In this document: in pieces, positions 50,365-61,069 of the stretch
How the letters are laid out: every line of letters starts with the position of its first letter
How positions within the stretch are numbered: position 1 is the stretch's first letter
Origin: Rhyacichthys aspro
Lineage: Eukaryota; Chordata; Actinopteri; Gobiiformes; Rhyacichthyidae
Direction: 5' to 3'
Assembly: GCA_036850595.1 (NCBI GenBank)
Contig: CM072160.1
Span: 9,589,906 to 9,653,905, forward strand
Length of the DNA: 64,000 nt
Translations under genes and position numbers: made by a program
Notes under the pieces: generated by a model
Told to the model about the DNA's origin: nothing
Seen by the model: the letters and a program-made list of their open reading frames with translations, nothing else
Databases searched by the model: none

Positions 50365-52310
50365 TGACAAACATCTATACACTTTATGTGGTAAGATGTG
50401 ATTAGCTACTATTGTATTAATATAACAGTATTGGGCATGCTGTTACAATGTATTAAAGATCCCTTGTTAAATAATTATTTTGCAAAATTTTGTAGGCCTA
50501 TGCATCAAATTCAGCTTTTTTTTACTTTACTTGCTTCATTAATATATATATATATATAATATATATTAATTATTAATATAATGGAATATAATATAATTAA
50601 ATAAAATCTAAAGAATGATGACACAACCCCAATCTCCAAAAGTTTACCCTTTTCACAAAATGTACAGCATTAAGTACAACTTTCTTGAAAAGTGTGTAAA
50701 AGTACCCAGGTAACTGTAACATGCATAGCAATGTTTTTAAACAGTGCATGGACTACAATTTAAAAGTGTCATAAAAGCATAATGATGCAGAACAGCTGCA
50801 AATACATGTGGTGTCAATAAATCTGTGCGTACTAGTGCTATGGGCTCGTGCTGGACATTGTTTTAATAAGCATATTGCTTCAACATGTATGAAAGATATT
50901 CAAGTCAAATGGACCTAAGACCAGAATTAAAACCAGGCAGCTCTGAGTAGTATGTGGTCTGTGAGGTGTGCCAGTATGTTTTGGCATGGTCACACCTCAA
51001 AATGTTCTGCATAGTAATTAGGGAGAAAGGGAAGTGAAAACCAACAGGGGCAATGCAAAGTTTCCTGCATCAACAAGACAATCAAAGTTTATAACTGTGA
51101 TTATTTGTTGCTTTATCGTAAAACAATTAAATCTTATCAGTTTTACATGTTATTAATATTGAGGTTTAATTTAACACCTTACAATAACATCCTACATAAT
51201 GTCTTCTGCCATGATGTTGTTTGATAACTAACATTTGTTGTGTATTTTCAGTCGCCAGACATGGAAGAATCAGAAAATTCCACAGACTATGACTTCAATT
51301 TTACAGACGGCTGTCAAAATGAGGAGAAGACTATGCAGAGCTTCCATGCTGTGTTTCAGCCTGTGTTTTACTGCTTGATATTTCTGCTGGGCGTAGCAGG
51401 TAATGGCCTGATGATCACAGTCCTCCTGAGACGGCGGCGCTTCCTGCGTATCACTGAGATCTACCTTCTGCATCTGGCCCTGGCTGACCTCATGTTGCTC
51501 TTTACGTTACCCTTTGATGTAGCTGATGCTCTGACTGGATGGCTGTTTGGCGAGTTTCTGTGCAAATTAACAGGGTTGTTGCAAAATCTTAACCACCTTT
51601 GTGGGAGCCTCCTTCTTGCTTGTATTGGGTTTGATCGGTATTTGGCTATTGTTCATGCTATTCCTAGCATCCAAATTCGACAATCAAAAACAGTGCATCT
51701 GATCTGCATTGTACTATGGTTGATCTGTTTGGGTTTTTCAATTCCCAATGTAGCCTTTTTGACTGTGATAGCAGATTACACAAACTCATCTAAACACTTT
51801 TGCTTCTATAATCATTATGGCATCCATGCAAACAACTGGATTCTGGCCAACAGAGTCTTAAATCATTTGTGTTTCTTCATTTCCCTTGCTATAATGGCCT
51901 ACTGTTATACTGCAGTGGTGGTAACTTTGTACAGGAGTCAGAGGAGTCAAGCAAAACAAGGTGCAATCCGAGTGGCTTTGCTCATAACTCTTGTCTTTTG
52001 TTTTTGTTGGCTTCCATATAATATTACCTTATTGATGAATACGTTGGTAGACATAGAGTTTATTGTAGACATTAGCTGCAATTTTTATTCAACACTGAAT
52101 TCAGCTCTACATGTGACAAAATGCCTTGGTCACTCACACTGTTGCCTGAACCCTTTTCTATATGCTTTTGTTGGGGTACGCTTTCAGAATGAACTAAAAC
52201 AGTTACTCTGTGATCTGGGTTGCAGTCATGTTTGTCTGCCTTTGATCAGTGTTCATAATAACATGCAACCATCCACTTCCGATGGAGCAATAACCACCAA
52301 CACCTTCTGA
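50365..52310 (+). CDS. cxcr5: C-X-C chemokine receptor type 5
   Basis: A seven-transmembrane Gi-coupled receptor; in mammals it binds CXCL13 and guides B and follicular helper T cells. Two coding exons: 50,365-50,391 (nine codons, MTNIYTLYV, donor GTAAGA) and 51,252-52,310 after the acceptor TATTTTCAG; 361 aa (human 372). The two-exon layout with a tiny first coding exon is that of CXCR5. Seen: N-glycosylation sites NST (18-20) and NFT (25-27), an acidic DYD (21-23) suited to tyrosine sulfation, TM1 with GN at 59-60, the TM2 motif LALAD (84-88), Cys113/Cys193 for the extracellular disulfide, DRY (137-139, followed by LAIVHA), CWLPY (261-265), and HCCLNPFLY (305-313) as the NPxxY equivalent. 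The tail ends TTNTF, like the mammalian TTF end. Identity is supported by the ddx6/bcl9l neighbourhood. An open frame does extend upstream of exon 2 to position 51,240, but it crosses the acceptor and is not the start. Confidence 0.93.
50392..51251 (+). other. cxcr5: cxcr5 intron 1
   Basis: An 860-bp AT-rich intron. It includes a (TA)n palindrome at about 50,538-50,575 (alternating TA flanked by ATTAA/TTAAT) and no coding block. Confidence 0.75.
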
Positions 52311-52313
52311 TAA

Positions 52314-52462
52314 AATAAAGTATTGTATATAACTACTACACTGCAACTTTTACATTTAAAAATATAATCTGTATACCTGCAATATAACCATGCTTTTCTG
52401 CTTACTTGTTCCTAACCATATGTATTGGCTGGAATCTGTACATGTACTGATAACTCAATAAA
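52314..52462 (+). terminator. cxcr5: cxcr5 3' UTR and poly(A) signals
   Basis: AATAAA occurs at 52,314-52,319 (4 bp after the stop) and at 52,457-52,462. The second is followed by a GT-rich stretch (about 52,482-52,502), so it is the likelier signal, giving a 3' UTR of about 170 bp. Confidence 0.6.
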
Positions 52463-52479
52463 ATGTCATATGTAATCTG

Positions 52480-52834
52480 AAAGTGCTTGTCAGTGTGCTT
52501 CTCAAAGGCAAGATAAACCAAGCTTAGACGTGAAGGATATCATTATTCTATTTTAGACTTCTAATAAAACACAGTTATACAGAACAATTGCAAACAATCA
52601 CAAATTGCATCATATATACAGCAGGTATATATTATATTTATCTATTACTCTTTTGCACAACAGTTTGGTAGTTGAATAAAATAAATCAATGGTAATAAAA
52701 CAAATAGAAATTTGAGGCACTCTTCTTACTGCCACTCTGTTTGCACAACAGTTACAAGGGAAATTTACATATATTACACTTTAAAAATGGCTTCAGATTA
52801 TTATTTACCCATGTTACAACCATGTTCTTTTGTA
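52480..52834. other. Convergent intergenic interval cxcr5/bcl9l
   Basis: About 350 bp of AT-rich DNA between the 3' ends of two convergent genes. Nothing else is recognised, and the 3' UTRs may overlap here. Confidence 0.5.
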
Positions 52835-52840
52835 TTTAAT
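52835..52840 (-). terminator. bcl9l: Candidate bcl9l poly(A) signal (ATTAAA)
   Basis: ATTAAA on the minus strand, about 145 bp past the stop codon. No AATAAA is visible on that strand before cxcr5. The variant hexamer is common, but usage here is inferred. Confidence 0.3.
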
Positions 52841-52981
52841 TCCAAAGGTTGAGATTTTTTCATACTAATTCCCATCTTTACAATTTACTTAATATTTAAA
52901 ATTTCAGCAGGAACAACATGGACAAAAAATGTACACAGTTTTAACCCAGTGGAAATAAATGGTACTGCCGAACCCTAATGA

Positions 52982-55900
52982 TTAGAATGGCATATTGGTC
53001 ATACCTCCTGGACCATAGCTAATCGGACTGTCCAAAGACATTCCACGTTGTCTAATAGACTGAGGACCCATCAATCCTGGTTGGGGGGGGCCCATCATAG
53101 GACCCTGAGGTGACATAAGGGAAGTCTGAGGGCCGAAAGGATCCCCTGAAATTGACATGCTTCGCTGTTTAGCCTGCATCATCATAATATTTTGTTGTGC
53201 CATCAGGTTGTGAGCGTGTTGTTGAGAGGACATCATGCCTGGGTAGGGACTTGCAGGATGATGCAGAGGGTTGTTGGACATCATGGCATGCTGTTGCTGC
53301 TGCAATGGCATGGCTGTTCTCCCCATCATATGCCCAGGGGGGCACATAGGGCCTATTCCTGCACTAGACACCATACCTCTCGAACCCCCCATGCTTTGGC
53401 GTATGCCACTGTGTAACGGAGGTTGCAGCTGTTGTTCAACCATCATATTTTGTAGGTTTGCAAGGTGGGGGTTTGATGAGGGGCCACTGCTGTGGGGAGG
53501 ACCAGAAGAGGACAGCTGTTTGAGGAGCTGCTGTGAAGAAGGCTGAGATGGTGGCCCTTGAGATGGATTTGGATGTGATTCACTCTTGGGAAAATACTGA
53601 AGAATGCTACTGGGCTTGTCACAGGGAATAATTCGGGAAAGATCAAACTCAGGAATCCCTGTATGAGTAGGTCGGATAACTTCACTTAAATCTGGGCCGT
53701 CCCCCATAGGCAAAGAGCTGAATGAATCTGTGGGGTGAGGGGGGCGTTGGTGAGAGTGGCTTTTATTTATCATGTGTAATTGCTGAGGGGGCATTAGATT
53801 GTCATTAGACTGGGAGAAGTTCTGTGACACTCCTCCAACAGGCGAGTGGAGGGGCCCATGAGACTGTAAAGGCATTCGTGGAAAGCCTCCCATTTGGTTT
53901 TGAGATATAGGTGAAACATTGCAAGGCTCTATTCCTTCAGGTGCTCCTCCTCCTATCATGACAGAATTCATGGAAGACAGGGCCATTTGATTAGGTGAAG
54001 AAAGCATAGGCCCTGATGAATCATGGGAAAGCTGCTGTTGAGCTTGGCCTACAATACCCATGGGGCTTTGTGGATCATTGTGGAGACCAAGCGAGCCCTG
54101 TGAGACAAGCATCTGGGATGTCTGGGAGTTTCCCATGTTTCCTATAGGGATTTAAACATGATCAGATTGGTTTCATCAGAAGCCTTTTACATTTGTATAT
54201 ATAGACTTGGGTAAAATAGGTTTTCAATTATTTTTGTAGGTTTTGTAACAAAAGTGAAGTTAGTAGACCACCCCTGCACAATCTATTGAACATGTTGAGG
54301 CCTTACCTCCAATGCTAACACCAGATAGAAGAGGGCGGTCTGGCAGCATCTCATCATCTGAACTGGCAATTGTCTTGATTGCATCATGGTAGAGAGGGGT
54401 AGAGCTTGGCATGGCATATTTAGACATCTGAGACATTATTAGTGACAAGGGATTCTGTAAAGGCGGAGCCTCGGGAGAAGAAGTAAATGGTATACTAGGA
54501 TTCGTGGAGCCTGGTTGACTAATTGGTGTTGAGTTGGAACTTCTGGTAGGCAGTGACTGACCTGCAAACAAAATGATAACAGAACAGAACATTACCTAGA
54601 AAGTACTTACGCAGGTTTTACCATGATAAAATCAAAAAATACTTAAAATCATAACATCTATAATATTCTTTTATAAAAATAAAGAATATGCATGATACAT
54701 TAAATCATTTGTATGGTGTTGTAACAAGGATATTGATAGCACATTTTTTGCAAACAGTGATAAAGGGTCCTCACACCTTTTATGACGGCAGAAGGACATC
54801 TACATAAGTTACTGTGCCTTATAGATCATGGATCTTAAGGACATTTTGTACAACTGGATCTAAGGCATATGTGTACCAAGTTTGAAAAATGGGGGCTAAA
54901 CCTGCTGGCAAAACTACCGTTTTGAAGAAATTGAGTTGTGGTTTCATGTGTTTAGGCCCACCTCATCATAAAACTGTGAAGAAAATGACTTTCATGCATA
55001 TATTTACAACATTTAAATTTGCTGTAGAGCCAAACCCATATAAGAATCAAGAATTCAACAAAAATCTGAATAAATTTTAATGAGACATTTGTCCTGATTA
55101 AGTGGGCTGAGTTTGAAGTTTTGGGGTTAGAAGTTGGTCGCATTCCTATGGTGATAGGGCATGATCCCCATAACTTTTTTGCTCATGATCCAATGCTGGA
55201 TTTGTATACCAAATTTCACTTGGCTACAACAAACACAAATTTGTCCTTTCCGTTGACATTTTTGGGGGTGTGGCCATGGCAACACGGCTGTAGATAGGGT
55301 GTGGTCCACACTGGCTTTTTTGTTTGCCATCACGTACGGGATGAGTGTACTAAATTTTATTTGTATATGACAAATTACATTTTTGAGTCCCATTATAAGG
55401 AGGGCCATTTTTGCAGGTTTTATTGACATATTGTATTCAGGTTGTGAATGTGCATAAATGCTCCATTGGTTTTAACCAAATCCGATCTGTTTGTTACAGG
55501 AGTTTTGTCTTTTTTTTTTTTTTTTAATGCGTTTGAGCCAAAGCAACTTTTTTCAAAAGACTTATTTTAACTTGTGCAAATTTTGGACAATGAGTCTACC
55601 TGTCTCAACAGAAGTTCCACCATTGCCCACTACTTTTCCTCCGGTCGGACCACCTGGACTTGGAAGAGCTGTTTTTGGTGATGTCCAGCCTGGAGAGCCT
55701 ACACCCATAGCAGGGGACTTGAGTTGTCCTGGCGAGGCTGTGGGAGAATGCAGGCCATGGTTGGAAGACACTATTACTTGGGGAGACTTCAGTGAAGAAG
55801 ATGAAGGAGTCCCAGCACCTGATGCAGGAGGAAGAGGAGGGTGGTGCCCTATAGAGGAAATTTGAGAAGGTGACTTTAGCCCTGGCCCAGAAGGTGAAGG

Positions 55901-58900
55901 CAGTAGAGGAGAGGGGTCTTGATCTACTGATGGTGACTTGAGTCGATGAGGTGCAGGCAGTGATGGAGAGATCAAAGGGTTAACATTGAGTGTTGGGTCT
56001 GAGGGATGTCTAGAACTGGCATCTGCACCCCTTAGACCCCCAGTTATTGGCATATGACTAAGCCGCATTGTACCTCCAATTTGATTAGGGCCCTGTTCGT
56101 CAAACATTTCAGGGTCATGCTGAAGATAGGACCCTTCAACCTGCCCTCCAGAGAAGGGACTTTGATTTGAAAATTGAAAAGGGCCATCAAGTCCAGGGTT
56201 CATAACTTTATTTCCTCCTCTTCTATTTTGTGAGTTCCTCATTTGAGCCATCTCTGTAGGGCTAAACATTTCACTTAAAGGTCCCGCTTCAGAAGGCCCT
56301 CTTAACTTTTGAGTTAAAGTCATCTGCTGCTGTTGCTGTAGATTCATAGGTGGGTTCATGTTCACTGTGACATTATTCCCAAGTGGAGATTCCACCAAGT
56401 CTCTTATATGAGGACCTGCTCCAGGGGAACCCAGAGTGTCTTGTGAGCCAGGAAAGTCCAAAGGATCACTTCTTAGAGAAGGAGGACCTCGAGCCATTGC
56501 CAAATTGGCAAAGTCTGGACCCCCAGGATTATCCATTAGTCTTGAGATAAGGCTGCTTTGTTGCTGCTGTTTAGATAGTCGATCAAGTTCAAATCTGGGA
56601 AGCCTTTGCATCTGCCTTTTCTCCATGATGCGAAACATTTCCTCACGTGTTATTAGATGTTCTGTATCACCCTGTAACTGCTGAGGAGTTCCACCGGAAT
56701 AGGAGCCATGAAATGAACTTCCTGCACCTATATTGTTGGGCATTTCATCTAACCACATCATTGGTCTGCTTGGCCTCTGAGGTCCTAGACCTTCTAATGG
56801 AAAAGCTCCGGGACTACCAGGAAACCCTCCCCCAGGTGGGCCTCTTGGGATTTGTCCAAAAAATCTGGGTCCACGGGGCCCTTCTTGATGCATGTCTAAT
56901 ATACGTGGATTTCCACTCATTCCCGCTCCAATCATATTGTTTGTTCCCCACTGTGCGTCCCCAGGTTTGCTGTGGTAGGGAGGAGGAGGACCCCTCACCA
57001 TCATGGGACCTCCATGCATTCCCATTTCAGACATCAATCTGAAATGCTGGGAATGAGCTGGAGGTTGCATCTCCTGTTGTCTTCTTTTCTCCTGATAGTA
57101 TTCCTCCTGGAGTTTCCTCCAGGCTATTTGTTCTGGAGTCAGCCCCTCTGGTCCAAGTAAATGACCCATGTCCACCCCAGGTGAAGACATCTGATGATGG
57201 GGGTGATCCAAATTATGTGTGGTCTCAACAGCTGGTCCACTTATGGACTGTGTCTGCGAAATTATAGACTGGAGGGGTTCCTCATATTTCTTCATACTCA
57301 CCATCTGAGATGAGGAAAGCACATTAGAGTTAGCTGAAATTGTTTTGCCATTGTCACTGTCCTCAAGAATGCCACTCCTTTCGGAAATGTTGGAAGAGTT
57401 GTTAGTGGAAATGTTGTTGGAACCATCTGTGTCTCCAGGTCCAGCACTGGCCCTGCTGCGAAGAAACAGCCTCTCAATGTCTCTTAGTGTCTGCAAAGAG
57501 CGCTCTCTGTGTTCCAGCTGCTCTTTAGAAAGACCAACCCCGTTCCCTGGGCAAAGTCTATGGCCTTGGGTGCTTTGAGAGTGTGCAGATTGGACAGAAG
57601 GGCTTTCAGAAGGGGAAACTGTTGAGACAGGAAGAGGCATACCTCTTACTGTCTCTCCATCTCCAGTTCCTGGGACAAGACCTGCAGGCAGGCCTGCACC
57701 CTCAGATCTGGCACTGGCACTGTTGTTATTGCCAGATGCTCCATTAGGTCTGGTCTGAGATGATTCATTGTCAGATTGTCCAGATGACGATGGAGTCCCA
57801 GCAGGAAATGTAGGGCCCACTACACCTGCTGATGAGGGTCGCGGAGTTCCACTTTGAGATTTAGGGGTTGGTACCGGTGGAGAACTGCTTGATCTCACCT
57901 TCTCAGACACATTTGGGGTCTTCTTCCCTCCTTGATGGCCCTGTGGTATACAACAAATAAAAATACGACTCATTAAAAGATTATGAATAAAAAATAAGGA
58001 ATAAAGGAATTTTAAAAAGAGGATCAGTTAATGATGCAAAGTTTTATCTATATTTCAATTCAGAGGTTATATTGGTTATGCATTAACATATAGCAATATA
58101 TTCTTTTGTATGTTTTATTTTTTACTATAATAATACTTGTTAATATAATACAATACATTCAAAGACATAGATTTAAACAGGAACAACACAACTGCACCTG
58201 TTTGCACTCTCCTGAAACTTCACACAAACTTGATATATTGTGCAATTCTATACACAAGGGTTATATCTGACCTGTTCCAACTTGGTGCGAGGAACATTTT
58301 GCTGGTGAAAAAGAAGGATGGAATCACTCTGCCCTTTCATTACTGCCTCTGCAGCACTGACAAACAAGTAAAGGAAATTAAAGGCATGTTATATAAACAT
58401 GTTTCCTAATGTTTACAGCAAAAGACTGTAGTACAACAATTAGGTTTTGAAATCAAATCTCAATATTATTTGTAATAACTTATCTCACCTGTTGGCTAGG
58501 CTGGTTGTGAAAACATATACCAGTTGCTGAGAAGCCTGAGTGGGCTCCACCTTCAGCCCTGGTGCCCCACCCGGTTCTGAAATTTGACCAGTAGACCGGC
58601 GATCACAAAGCTCCTGAACAGGACCTGCTAGTGCCCTTTCTCCTAATAAAAATAATGACCACACTGTAAATAGTTTTTATTGCACATAAAATTGGAAAAT
58701 CCCTGTGGCCTCCACAACTAAACACTAGATGGAGCTAAATACATGAAATGATTTTAACAGACATTGCATGTGTCCTATAAAGTCTTCCACTATTGTGCCA
58801 GTAAAATGTTGTGTAGCTATGAATATTTTTGGCTGTAACTACTGAGATAAAGTATGGGTAGTTTTTTTTCCTTCTCTGTGAAGACAGGTGGACTTACGGT

Positions 58901-60432
58901 GAGTCATAGTCTGTGGCTTCTCTTCGTCTTCCTCTGTGTCAGGTCCAGAGCACCATTCATCTCCACTGTATGGCTGCTTCTTCTCCAGGACACAGCGTCG
59001 CTTACTGCGCATAACATTTTCTACAAATAGACGACGACATGCTCTTAACATCAAATATGATGTTCAAAGAGATAAGTATATGAAATTACTTTCCCCAAAT
59101 AAAATATCTTTTTTTTTTACACCAAAAGAAAAACATCGAACCAAATTGATTCAGGTGTAATACACTGGTGTGAGTTAAAATAAAACGCAAAAACAATTGC
59201 ACTGACACATTTGCAGATGTAACAATTTCAGAACCACACGCTAGTCGAATGACACTAAATGCACAAGCTGCCAGGCACCAGTGGGAATAAACAGCAGCTT
59301 GCAATATGCAGAAAGATTTGTACATAGTAATCTGCGCTGCAAGATATGGATCCAAGTTTGACCTTTGCAAATACACCTCTACAGAACTCACAGTAAACTA
59401 TAACTTGACTCAACCCACTGTACAATGAAAACATAAAATGACTGAATGAAGAGAGCACACACTTTAATAGGGAAATCATTGCTTAAAAATATATGGATGG
59501 ATTAAATGAGATAACTTTGGAATTTGCTCATGATTCTGGTAGTGTTTTTTTGAGGTACTTCATGACTTTGTCTTCCTGTTACCGCAACCTTCTGCTTCTG
59601 TGCCCCAAGGTTGAGGTCTTGTACAGGAAGCTTAAATGAGTTTCATAATACCGTACCAATATCATTACTAACTTGTTTCTTTAGTTTTTTATGAGCAAAC
59701 AAATGTTGAAAAGCTTGCAAGAACCTTTTATTCTTTTCCACCCACTTTCCTGCCTCATGAACAAAGGCCTTTTTAAACTCACTAGATTTTTAACAACCTC
59801 ATGACCCAGCTCTCACTACAACAACTACAAAAAATGTGTATTTTCATCAAAAACGAGCATGGTGCAAGCATGGCAAAACTATCAAAAGCCAGGGGAAATC
59901 CTGACACTGTATTGAAAGGTCAGGGCATTTCAGCTACAGAGGAAACAAGTTCATAGGTCTTCTCAGTCCCTGCATTTGCTTCCTGCTATGCCGGAGGTGA
60001 CTGTGTATGATTTGGCGTTTAAAGATTTAGCTGATAGTAAAAGAAAATGTTGTAAACAGCATACTGCAGCATACAACTTAATGCAGTCTGTCTAAGTCTG
60101 TTGTGAACCATACCTCCTTTGGTTTCTGTCTCCAGAGATGGAGGAACATTTCTCACTTCACCAGAATCAATGGAGATGCTCCGATCCCGCTTGGATTTGG
60201 TTTTTAGCATCCCTCCAGCACTGCTCACTGATTGGCTGAGAGACTTCAGACCATGGTTGCCGGGAGAAATCTGGTTGGTCTTGACTCCATTATTGCCACT
60301 GACACCTTTTGGACCCAGTTGTCCAGCAGCTCCCTGCTGCTGCTGAGCCTGCTGGTTTACACTGGGGATCTGGGATCGGCTGTCACTGCTGACCTGTTTG
60401 CCATGATTGGCTAGTTTGTTATCGGGGTGCAT
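52982..60432 (-). CDS. bcl9l: B-cell CLL/lymphoma 9-like protein (BCL9-2), Wnt co-activator
   Basis: A nuclear adaptor linking beta-catenin to Pygopus in Wnt transcription. Seven coding exons on the minus strand: 60114-60432 (exon to 60509), 58898-59020, 58489-58642, 58272-58356, 55600-57940, 54307-54561, 52982-54141; phases agree; 1,478 aa (human 1,499). Seen in order: MHPDNKLANHGK at the start, SKRRCVLEKKQPYSGDEWC (about 109-130), the Pygopus-binding HD1 (YVFTTSLAN...AAEAVMKGQSDSIL, about 190-213), the beta-catenin-binding helix HD2 (SKEQLEHRERSLQTLRDIER, about 365-384), TPEQIAWRKLQEEYY (nt about 57,090-57,140), a Pro/Ser/Gly/Met/Gln-rich low-complexity body, and EVIRPTHTGIPEFDLSRIIP in the last exon. 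The RDIERLFLRS end of HD2 is the BCL9L rather than the BCL9 form. The first in-frame ATG after the exon acceptor with conserved following residues is 60,430-60,432. Frames further upstream in that exon are open but lack an ATG. Convergent with cxcr5. Confidence 0.93.
54740..55500. repeat. Possible repeat insertion in bcl9l intron (between coding exons 5 and 6)
   Basis: The 1,038-bp intron contains text that reads like a dispersed fish repeat: phrases such as TGTGTACCAAGTTTGAAAAA, GTGTGGCCATGGCAACACGG and CAGGTTTTATTGACATATTG. No transposase or terminal repeats are found. Assignment is by impression only. Confidence 0.35.
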
Positions 60433-60509
60433 TTGACTGGCTGGTGACTGACAAAAGGTGTGGTATGGAGTATCACTGTCAGTGGCGCTCACATTGCTTA
60501 TTGGCAGCA
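60433..60509 (-). other. bcl9l: bcl9l 5' UTR part of first coding exon
   Basis: On the minus strand the exon starts after an acceptor CACCCTTAG at 60,509. It is open in the bcl9l frame for 25 codons before the ATG (ending CQSPASQ), but no ATG is present there. If spliced to the exon at 61,001-61,069, an in-frame TGA blocks upstream initiation, so this part is most likely untranslated. Confidence 0.5.
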
Positions 60510-61000
60510 CTAAGGGTGAAGAATAAAAGTGTTGTAGTTAGTACTTAGTTCGGGAAATTCGGAAACCATAGCTTAACATACAAGCAAACATATTAATATT
60601 ATCACAAAAAGGGAGAAAATGTCCAATGAAGCCAGCTAATGAAACCAGCTTAAAGTATGGCTCTCTATCTCTCTTCATAATAATCCGTTTAAGGGTTCTA
60701 TGGAATATTTTATGTATAAAAATATAAGCAGAAAGTTAGGGTTAGGGTACATTTTTTATTTTTGCTTTTTCTCTGTTGATGTCTATGGCAATATTAGGTA
60801 ATGAAAGTTGTCTTCATAACCAACTGCACACTAATGTAGAAACTAAAGTTGGGTTAAAATTACATTTCCTTAAAATCTAGTTACGGCCCATAATTTGACA
60901 TATGACACATAATTTTCATATTCAAGCCATTCAGTGAGCCCTTATGCTCTGTGGATAGGCTGTCACACAATCCTCCATTAATAAAATGCGTTTCACTCAC

Positions 61001-61069
61001 CTCACACAGATGCTCATCTGTAATACTGCCATGCTTCTCTTCGAGACATCTCATTGACAACACACATAT
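61001..61069 (-). other. bcl9l: Probable bcl9l non-coding upstream exon
   Basis: A 69-nt block flanked by an acceptor (GTTGTTGTCCATACAG) and a good donor (GAG|GTGAGTG) on the minus strand. In the bcl9l frame it carries TGA codons, so it cannot extend the protein. It does contain an ATG (61,052-61,054) that opens a 21-codon upstream ORF, which would end four codons into the next exon. It could be a 5' UTR exon or a chance splice pair. Confidence 0.4.

Noticed and set aside
51240..51251. Reading cxcr5 as a single exon beginning at 51,240
   Set aside because: The triplet there is GTG, and the next bases form a splice acceptor (TATTTTCAG). A promoter and a nine-codon first exon with a matching phase lie upstream at 50,365-50,391.
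55491..55865. Plus-strand frame of 124 codons opposite bcl9l
   Set aside because: It is the antisense shadow of the Pro/Ser/Gly-rich bcl9l coding exon, where stops are rare on the opposite strand. The same applies to plus-strand frames at 53.2-53.5, 56.4-57.6 and 60.1-60.4 kb.
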